From Planctomycetaceae bacterium UBA4732 (GTDB lineage: Bacteria; Planctomycetota; Planctomycetia; Gemmatales; Gemmataceae), in assembly GCA_002404095.1 (NCBI GenBank), contig DHJA01000045.1, positions 27,491 to 39,206 on the forward strand: a stretch of 11,716 bases of DNA, in the 5' to 3' direction. Shown one piece after another: positions 1-9,000 of this stretch (position 1 is its first letter; every line of letters begins with the position of its first letter). The notes under the pieces are model-generated. The model ran no database searches, was not told where the DNA came from, and was given only the letters and a program-made list of their open reading frames with translations. Both the position numbers and the translations under genes were made by a program.

Positions 1-20
1 GGGGTCCCCCCGCCCTTTTC

Positions 21-33
21 GCACTCTTAGTGC
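21..33 (-). terminator. Possible small hairpin just after the giant gene
   Basis: GCACT, a three-base loop and AGTGC form a perfect 5-bp stem beginning three bases past the TAA stop. In the transcript the stem is followed by GAAAAGGG rather than a U-run, so it is not a convincing intrinsic terminator. Confidence 0.2.
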
Positions 34-36
34 CTC

Positions 37-3000
37 TTACGGGAACTGATGCGTCTTCACCAGATACTCTGTCGAGTCGAAGATCGTCGCCAGGAAGTCC
101 TCCGTACGGAAGGCGGGGTTGTTCGCGTACACCGACTTCCAGTAGTCGATCTCGGGCTGGGTGATCGCCCGACCCAAATACTGCTTATAGGCCCGGTCGA
201 TGAAACCGTTGTTGGCAATGGGTGCATTGGGGTCGCCGAAACGGTACAGATCGCTGCCGACGAGTGTTGTGGCCACCTGGAGCGTCGTTGTGGTCCCCGC
301 ATTAAGCGAGTTCACAAAATGGTCTTCCTCTCCTTGGGTGATCGCGTAGCCCGGGAACAACTGTAGGTACGCCGCATCGACAAACGTCTTGTTGCTCGGC
401 TGAACCGAAAGGTTGAGGATCGTCGGCGTCCGATTGAAGTATTCCCCATCGCTGAGGATCGAGGCGATCTGCTGCTCCCGCGTCTCGCCTCCCTGGAACT
501 TCGTGACCCAGTAGGCGATCTCGCCCGCGCCCGGCAACCGACCCAGGTAGAGACCGTAAGCGTCCGTGGTGATCTTAGTGAAGTACTCCGGAGTTACCTG
601 AAACGCCCGGATGGCCGTCAAACGGGCCGCCGCATAAGCGGCGCTCACGCCGTTGAGGTTCACGGCCTCTTGAGCCGCGTTAAACGGCGCGTGCAGGTTC
701 GAGTAAAGGCTACGCAGCCATGTATCGTTGGTGTGCAGGTTGTTGGCGTCCGGCGTCTGGTGCAGGAAATATTCCTGCGAACTGAATATCGCGTCGAGCA
801 ATTGCTCGTCGCCGTTCGGCCCACCCGGCTGACCGTTTTGGCCCACGATGGGGAACCATAGATTAAGCTCCGCCAGGGTTGGAGCGCGGCCGAGGTCCGT
901 TTGGTAGACGTAAGAGGTGAGGTTGTCGATGTACTCCTGGCTGGTCACAATCGCTTGACCGATGGCATTGCGGGCGTTGAACTCGGCGCTGGCCAGGAAA
1001 GGCAGATCGAAGGTCCGCTCGGCCACCGGTTGCGTCGTCCCCAGCACAGACGTATAGAGCGCGTCCAAAAACTGCTGGTCCTGGTTCGGCAGCGGCGTGT
1101 TCAGCGTCGTGTTATTGGTGAAGTATACCGCCGATCCGAGCAGGGCGGCGTAGAGGTCTTCCGTGCGGTAGTTCGGGTTGGTGTTGTACACTAACACCCA
1201 GTGGTCGATCTCGTTCTGGCCGGCGTGACGGCCCAGGAACTGGACATAGGCGCGATCGACCGAGCCGTTTTGGTAGGATCCCGTGTTAAAGCTCGCCATC
1301 GTGCCGTCATACGTGCCGAAGCGGTAGAGGCCGGTCGTATCGAGGATGTTGGCGATCTGCTGGGCCGTGATCGTGCCGGCGTTGAGCTGAGGGACATAGA
1401 AGTCCACTCCGCTCTGGCTGCCGGTGTAGTTCGGGAACAACTGCTTGTAGATCGCCCGGACTAACGTGTCGTTGCTGGCCGGCGCGCCCACCACTATCGG
1501 CGCATCAGTGCTGTAGTACTCCTGGGTGCCAAGGAGGGCGGCGATGATCTGCTCCTGCGTAACGCCCAGACTGAACTGGTTCAGCTGGAAGTTGACTTCG
1601 GCGCCTGACGCATTCCGGTTCAGGAATTGGTTGTACACCGTCTGGACGAAATTCGCCTGGTACGACTGCTGCCCTAGCAGGGTGCGGGCGTCCTGGGTGC
1701 GCGAGGCGGCCTCGGCGTTGGACAACTGCGGTACAAACAGCGTGTCGTGCTCGAAAGGACTTGGCGCCCGGTGGAACAAATCGTTGTAGATCGCCGTGAC
1801 GAAATTGCTGTCGTTACCTTTGATGCGGGCCTCGGAGAAGTACGACGGATCGCTGATCAAGGAAACGATCATCTGCTCATAGGAAACCCCGTTCTGGAAC
1901 TGGCCCAGCCAGAAAGCGACCTCGCCCGGTGAGGCGGCGCGCTGGATCAGGTCGCCGACGCCGATGATGCTGCGGATGTTGAGGTTGTTGGGGGTGGACC
2001 CATACAGATCCTGTACCACCTGGGGCCGGCCCACGTCACGGACGTAGGCGAAGGCGTAGCCCTGCAACGCGGCGAATCGGGCGGCGTCGACCGGGCCGAG
2101 GATGGCGATGAACCCGTTGGTGTCGGCCGGACGGCCCAGCGCGTCGTTGTACTGGCCGGTCACGAACTGGCCGTTGTCGGTGCTGTTGAGCGCGACGTTG
2201 AAGGTGAAAACGTCGCCCGGATTTTCGCCGTTGACGCCGTTCTGGTTCTGATCCATCTGGTGGCCGAGCTGATCCAGGGGACCCGGCCCGGCGGGGCTTG
2301 GCCCGATCTGGATGGTGTAAACCCCATCGGTCGTCTGCGGCGTGAAGGTGATCTGGAACGTATTGTGCGGGTTGGGGAACCCCGACGGGTAAGTGCTGAC
2401 GTCGGCGACCGAAAGCGGGGTGATGGCGCCGTTCGGCCCGGTGATGGAGATGACCGCCGACAACGGGAACAAGCTGATCGACTTGTTGAAGGTAACGGTC
2501 ACGGAACTCAGCGCGCTGACAACCGGGTTGACCGGGTTGGCGGGAGAGACCGCGACCACATGGGCGCCGATTTCATCCGTGGAGATCTGGAAGGCGCCGC
2601 GGCCCTGGGTGGCGGCGACTAAGGTTTCCAACTTCTGATTGAACTGAAGATCGATCACCGGCACGTGAGGCAAGCCGACGCCGAGGGTCTTCCAGTGGAC
2701 GCCGCCGTCCACGGAAATGTAAGCGCCTACGTCGGTGCCGACGTAGAGCCGGCCGATGGGGGCGCCGCTGCCGGGCTGCGGCCGCGGGTCGGTGACCAAG
2801 GTGTGGACGTTGACCGCGGGCAGGTCGCCGGTGATGTTGGTCCAGCTTACGCCGTCGTTGGTGGTCTTGAAGACCTGGCCAAGCCCCGCCGCCGTTGTCT
2901 CGGTGATAAAGGCGACCGCCGAGTTGTTCGGATCGACGGTGACGCTGTTGATGCGTTGGCCGACCGGCAGGCCGGTGTCGCGTTCCTTGAACGAATACCC

Positions 3001-6000
3001 TCCGCTGGCGGGATCGAGGACGGTGACGAACACCTCGCCCTTGTCGGTCGCGGCCCAGATGACCTGATCGTTGGACGGCGCGAAAGCGGCCGCGGTGATG
3101 ACGCCGCCCTTCGTCGACAGGGGGCCGGCGCTTAGCGGACTAAACTGGGCGCCGCTGGTGCGCGATACATAGATCCGGTCGGTGCCCAACAATAACACAT
3201 CCTCAAACTCGAACTTGTTGTCGGGCTGGATGAAGGTCAAAACCTTGTTGGGGTCGATCGCGAGAACCGGCAGGTAACCCGCGCGGTCGCGGCCGAGGCC
3301 TGCGGTCGGCACGTTGGCGATGGATTGAAAAGCGCCGCCTTGCGTGGAAGAAAACACCTGGAAGTTTTGCTGAGTGCCTACGTCTCCGAAGGCGAAGATT
3401 TCATAGAGGGTGTTCACGGTGCCCGCGGGGGTGGTGGGGTCGGGCTGCGCGACCACCACTCGGGCGGCGTCGGGGATGCCAGAGAAGCCTCCGCCGTTAA
3501 AGGGACCGCCCACAAGGCCGCTCGAAGTAAACGTCAGGCCGCCGCTGGTGGCCGCCGCGCCGGTGTTATACTGCGTGATATAGAGGCGGCCGGGAATCGT
3601 CGGATCGAGGGCCGCCGAGGTCAAATCGGAGATCTGAAGGTTACCATTGATCTGGCTGAGCTGGATCAACGAGGTCGGAACAGTAGGCGTCGTTAGGTTC
3701 TTGCCGTCAAATCCTCCCCGCGCGAGGATGCCGCGCCCGCCGCTGGTGTAGTCGTAACCCGTGCCCTGGTAGACAAGCCGATAAACCCCCTGTTCCGTAC
3801 CGAAGACGATGCGGTTTTGGGAGTCGAACGCCACGGACGTGATGTTCGGCGGCAGGCGGTTGCCGCCAAAGCCAAAGTCGTTGTTGAAGGCGTTCGTGGT
3901 CACGTCGAGCCAGGACACGCCTTCGCCGATGTAACCTTGGTCGTTTACCGTAGGGTACTCGAATTTATTCTCCGGAGGGCCCGGCGTAAAATCCCAGGCG
4001 GCGATCCGCTTGGTAATGTCGTCGCCGTCATTTAGGAAGCCCTCATTGGTAGCTAACGGATCGAGGTAGCTCGTGTCCACCATGTTGCCGGTGTCGACGC
4101 GGATCAGGCCGTGATTGTCGCCGCCAAACGGATATTCTTCCGAGCCGCCGACGTAGACCACGTTGGGGTCGGTCGGGTCAACGACCAGCGTGCCCGCGTT
4201 GCTGGCGTCCACGCCGGTGAAGTTGATGTCCCTCCAGGGGGAAATATCCGGCGCGCCCCCACCCTGCTGTTCACGCACCATGACGTGGGTGAAGGCGGTG
4301 ATGCCGAGGATTTGGTTGCCGCTCTTGTAGAGGCCGATGACGCTGGGCTTATTGAGGAAGGCCGTGGCGTCGTGAAGCGGTTCGTCATTGGTTCCCGCCT
4401 GGCCCGTGCCGAAGTTCACGCTGCCGCCGGGCAACGGGTTGGCGTCCGGCGGCCCGCCGATCAGGACGTAAAGGGTGGACGTGTCGTTGGTGATGCCGGC
4501 GGCGTATGCCAGGGTGACGCGGCCAATTTTTAGACTGGTCGCCGCGGTGAAGTTGCCATTAACGTCAACGCCGCCAGGAAGCGAGTCGTTGGCGATGCCG
4601 GCGCTCCCGCCGGTCACGGCGCTCCAGATGGCGCCGCTGGAATTGGTCCTGTAAACGCCGGCGGTGGCGCTGGCTGCCACCAGGCCGATATTGCCCAGGC
4701 CGACGGTGAGTTCCGTCGGGTCAAACGGATTGATGGCCAGGTCGGTTACGGAGGCCAACCCGGTGCCTGCGGCGAAGGCGTTTGCCGGAGGCGGCAAGTG
4801 GATGCTGGCCAACGTCAAAACATTGACCCAGGTCTGGCCGCCATTGCTGGTTTTATACACGCCCGGCCCGGAAACGCCCGATTCGACGGCGACATAAGCG
4901 ATGTTCGTGTTATTCGGATCCACGACGACTTTGCTTATTCGCGCGCCGGCCAGGACCGTATCGCTGTTGCCGGCCACCGTCCAACTGACACCGCCGTTCG
5001 TTGAGACCAGAACGCCGTTGCCGGCGCGGGAGGAGGGTTGGCGGTCGCTGCTGCCCATGCCGGCATAGACGACGAAGTTGTTGCTGTTGTTAACGTGATT
5101 AATGGCACCGCCCATGGCTCCGATTGGCACGTTGATCGGCGCGCCCGTGTGCGGATTGAAAAGGTAATCGGTGGTGGGCGTCCAATCGACGCCGCCGTCG
5201 GTCGTTCTCCAAATGCCGCCGTTGTCTCCGGCGGTGAGGTAGGTGTTGCCGGTGGGGTCGGTGGGATCCACGATGACGGAGTTGATCCGGCCGGCCACCG
5301 TGGAGAATTGAGCACCGCTAACGCCGCGGACGTCGATGGGGCCGGGGCCGACCGCCTGCCAATTCGTGACGCTGGGGGCTTGGTAAAGGAACGTGATGGT
5401 CGATTCGCCGAACGTATTGCCGGCGTTGTCAATCACCTTCGCCCGAATGGTGTACGGGTTCAGGCTGGGAGCGAGGTTCGGCAGGCTCACCGTGAAATGG
5501 CCCGTGGCGTCCAGGCCGACGGCGCCGACGACGGTGTCGCCGGCCATGGTGAAGTTGGGATCGACCGCCGCGGTAAATAGGCTGAACACGATTTCCTTGA
5601 TATTGGCAACGCCGCCGTTGTCGCTCACCGAGCCGATGAGCGTCGGGTCGGTGGTGCTGGAAATTGTGGTGCCGGAGACGGGGCCGGGAACTTGGTAGCC
5701 TGGGTTTCGCAGCTGCGGCCCGCTAAGGAAGGGCGCCGCCGTGTCCGTGTACTGCGTCTTGAGGCTTACGTTGTCCACGCCTACGGTCAGCCGGCCCTGG
5801 GTGTTCACTACGGCGATGCGTAAACGAACCCTTCGGTTCGTGCCGTTCAACAGTGTCGCCAGCTGGGCCGGCGTTGCCGTCACGGTGACGCTCTCGACCT
5901 GCGGCGTGGCTGAGGTCGTTTGGAAGAGGTTCAGAAGGACGCCCGTGCCCGGAACCGACGTGTCGGTGGTCGTGATCGGGGAATTCGGGTCGATGAAGTC

Positions 6001-9000
6001 AATGCGGACCTGCTGGTCGGGCCTGAAGTCGGGGTTGTTATAAAACAGCGACGTTTCACCGTCGGTGAACGGCGCGTCGGAATTGAGGAGCAGGTCGAGG
6101 GAAAACGTGAGCGACGTCGCCGACGCGGGCAACGTAATGTCCTGATAGAGGAAGTTGCTGCCCTGATACGTTGAGGCCGCGTTGGGATTGAATGGCGGCT
6201 GAGGGGGCTGAGGGGGCAGCGTGGGCAGTGCGGGCTGCAAAGGCTGAAGGTTGGACTGGTCGGCCATGGCCCGGAAAACATTGGCGCCTTTGCCGCCGGA
6301 AGGGGGCGGCACGGCCGTGAGACTTAACGGACTGAGCGTACCGCTCTGCAAGTACCATCCGCCGCGGCTGTCCTTGGTCTGGGCGGTCTGCCAACCAATG
6401 AAGTTACCCGCCGTACCGTTCAAATCGTGGGCCTCGAAACCCCCGTTCTTGATCAGGTCCACGGCGACGATGTTGGTGACGAGCGTAAAGGTCGTGGCAA
6501 ACACCTGGGAATCGCTGGCGACGGCGACAGCGGCTTCGCTGCCCGTGGCGCCCGCCTGGTAGGGCACGGGGTTGTTGAATGTGCCGTCGCCGTTGCCGGT
6601 GAGGACGTAGAAATTCGCGTCGGCTGGGGCGCGCTGGCCTGCAGCGCTGGTCAGACCCACGACCAGGTCAGGGTAGGCGTCGCCGTTGACGTCGGTGACG
6701 GCCACCGAGTTGACCGGGAAGGCGAACGGCAACGGAGTGAAGACCGCGGCCGCGAAGCCGCCGCCCCCGGAGTTTAGCAACACCGCGATTTGCTGAGCGG
6801 AGCCGGTCGCGTCCCTGCTGACGGCGACCACGTCCTGGAAGCCGTCGCGGTTGAAGTCGGCCGCGGCGAGGGCGGATGGACTAGCGCCTACTCCGTAGGT
6901 GTCGCTGGCGACGTGCGTGAAGACGCCTAGGCCGTTGTTGCGAAGCAGGTCCACGGTCCCATTGGAAGTGTCGGCTACCACGAGGTCGAGCGGCGCGCCG
7001 ACCGCCGAGGTGAAATTACCCGCGACGAGGGCCACGGCGTTAATGCCCGGCAGGATTTCCTGGACGGGCTTGAAAGTGCGATCCCCGTTGCCCAGCAGAA
7101 GCGACACGCCGCGCGTTAAGGGGTTGCCGCCGCCGCCGCCGCCGCCGCCCGGCGTGAACGGGGGGGTATGCGAGACCGCAAGGCTGACGTGACCGGAGTT
7201 GTCGAACTTGCCCGCCACGACCTGCGTAGGGTTTGTGCCGACGGCGATGGTGGTCGCGGCCGTGAACGTCCCATCGCCGTTATTGGCCAGGATGGAGATC
7301 GTGTTGTCGATGTTGGCGGTGACAATGTCCAGTTTGCCCGTGCCGGTCAGGTCAGCGAGCGTGACGCTGAGGGGGCCTAGTCCTTGGGTGCCGCCGAAAT
7401 TGTTGGTGACGGTGGAGTAGGTCACGCCAGCGGCATAGGCGCCCGGAGTCGTGTTGCTGGCCAGGTAGACCGTGACCGTGTTGCCGCCTTGGTTGGCGAC
7501 GACCAGGTCGGGGATCTTGTCCCCATTGAGGTCGCCGACCGCGACGGAGGCGGGCCGCGTTCCAGGGGCCGAAAGCGTGGTGGAGACGGCATACGTACCA
7601 TTGCCGTTGTTGCGCAAGACGGAGAAAGTGCCGCCGTTGCCACTGAAAGGATTGTTGAGGGTGACAATGTCCGGGCTGCCGTCGCCGTTGAGCTTGCCGA
7701 TCGCCAGCGCGACGGGATTGACGTCCACGGCATAATGAGCCGCCGCCAGGAAAGTGGGAGCCGCCGCCGCAGATGTATTCCGCAGGACGGTCACTTCATT
7801 GGCGGCGGAATTGGCCACCACGATGTCCGCTTTACCGCCAGCGCTTTGCGGCGAAAGAGCCAAGGCGTTGCCGGTGGCGCCGAGGGCGAACGTGGCGCTG
7901 AGGAGGGGGTTCATCGCGCCGGTGCCGTCGTCCATGTTGACCAGGACTTCGACGGACGCGCCAGAAAGGGCCGCGATGTCCTGGGCGTCGGTGGGGCCGG
8001 TGTCGCCGTCCAGATTGCCGATCGCCACGGAAGTGATATTGGTCAGCGGGGCGCCGATGAGCGCGCCGGTGGTCGGGGTGAAGGTGCCGTTGTTGAAAAG
8101 CGTGAGTACGCCGTTGCTGCCGCCTACGGCCAGGTCCTGTGATCCGGCAGTCTTGAGCGAGCCAACTGCGATCGACGTGGCATTTGTCAGACCGCCCGGA
8201 ATCGCGAAGACCGTGGCGGCGCCGAACGTACCGGTGAAAGTCCCGGGAAGGAAGTCGATTTTAGTCGTTCCGGCGTCAAGGACCGCAAGGTCGGTTGCAC
8301 CGTCTCCATTGAAGTCGCCAGCCACCACAGCGACCGCACGGGTCGCTGTGGTGGGGTCAACGGCGACGGCGTTGAACGTAGGAACGGCGCCGACGGCGCC
8401 GAAGCTGTTGGTGAATACGTCTACGTTGTTCGTCGAGTCCAGCACGGCCAAATCGGCGAAGCCGGACGCGCCGCCGAAGGGAGAGAACGCCACTAGACCC
8501 ACGGCGTTGCCGGAGGTCGCGGGCAGGCGGAGGCGGACGGCCGGCGTCGCATCGAAGCCGCCGCTTGCCTTGCCGGTGTAAATGTCCACTTCATTATTCG
8601 AGAAGAAACCGCCGCCGAAGTTGTTGGCGATGGCAAGGTCGAGGTTGCCGTCGCCGTTGAAGTCGCCCACCGCCACGGCGACCGGAGTGGCAGTCGCAAA
8701 ACCGCCGGCGTTGGGGCCTATCGCGTAGGTCTGAACCGCGTTGAGCGTCGTGGGGGCGCCGGGGGTGTACCCATCGGGGACGCCAACCGTGGAGACGGTA
8801 TTCGAGCCGGGATTGGCGACCACCAGCTGGCCGGGAGAGGCCAAGGCAAGCATGTTGGTGACTTCATGCACCTGATCGCCCTTGACGAAGAGCGTGTACG
8901 CCCCGGTGGGCGATCCCGCGCCGAAGGTGACGTCATAGGTATTGCTCACTCCTTCCTCCATCACGGCGGTGATGGGGACGGCGTCTCCGGTGGGGCCGAA

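Larger units (their letters stand above)
6487..8688 (-). other. FG-GAP/VCBS beta-propeller region of the giant protein
   Basis: Residues 197-930 contain repeated blades of about 48-64 residues, each with a D-x-N-x-D-G-x-x-D-like calcium-binding loop followed by a hydrophobic strand (DLAIAN, DLVVAN, DIVTLN). Blade loops lie near residues 205, 264, 321, 373, 421, 475, 528, 582, 642, 690, 754, 807 and 862, with a possible degenerate one near 914. Several loops (264, 373, 475, 690) have lost the acidic ligands. Fourteen blades would make two seven-bladed propellers, an inference from the count. Integrin-like propellers of this type usually mediate binding rather than catalysis. Confidence 0.85.

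Noticed and set aside
5038..5580. Long plus-strand open frame antisense to the giant gene
   Set aside because: It encodes a compositionally biased V/G/A/R/D-rich product with no recognisable motif, fully inside a well-supported coding region. It is a typical antisense shadow in GC-rich DNA.
5824..5841. 7-bp hairpin ACGAACC-CTTC-GGTTCGT in the giant gene
   Set aside because: A 7-bp stem is expected by chance in a window of this length and has no contextual support.
7384..8142. 252-residue plus-strand open frame
   Set aside because: It is antisense to the FG-GAP repeats. Its G/R/V/D-rich composition mirrors the repeat codons on the other strand, and it has no domain or ribosome-binding evidence.
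7754..8581. 275-residue plus-strand open frame
   Set aside because: It overlaps the previous one in another frame and is also antisense to the propeller region. Its A/P/S/V-rich composition has no recognisable motif.
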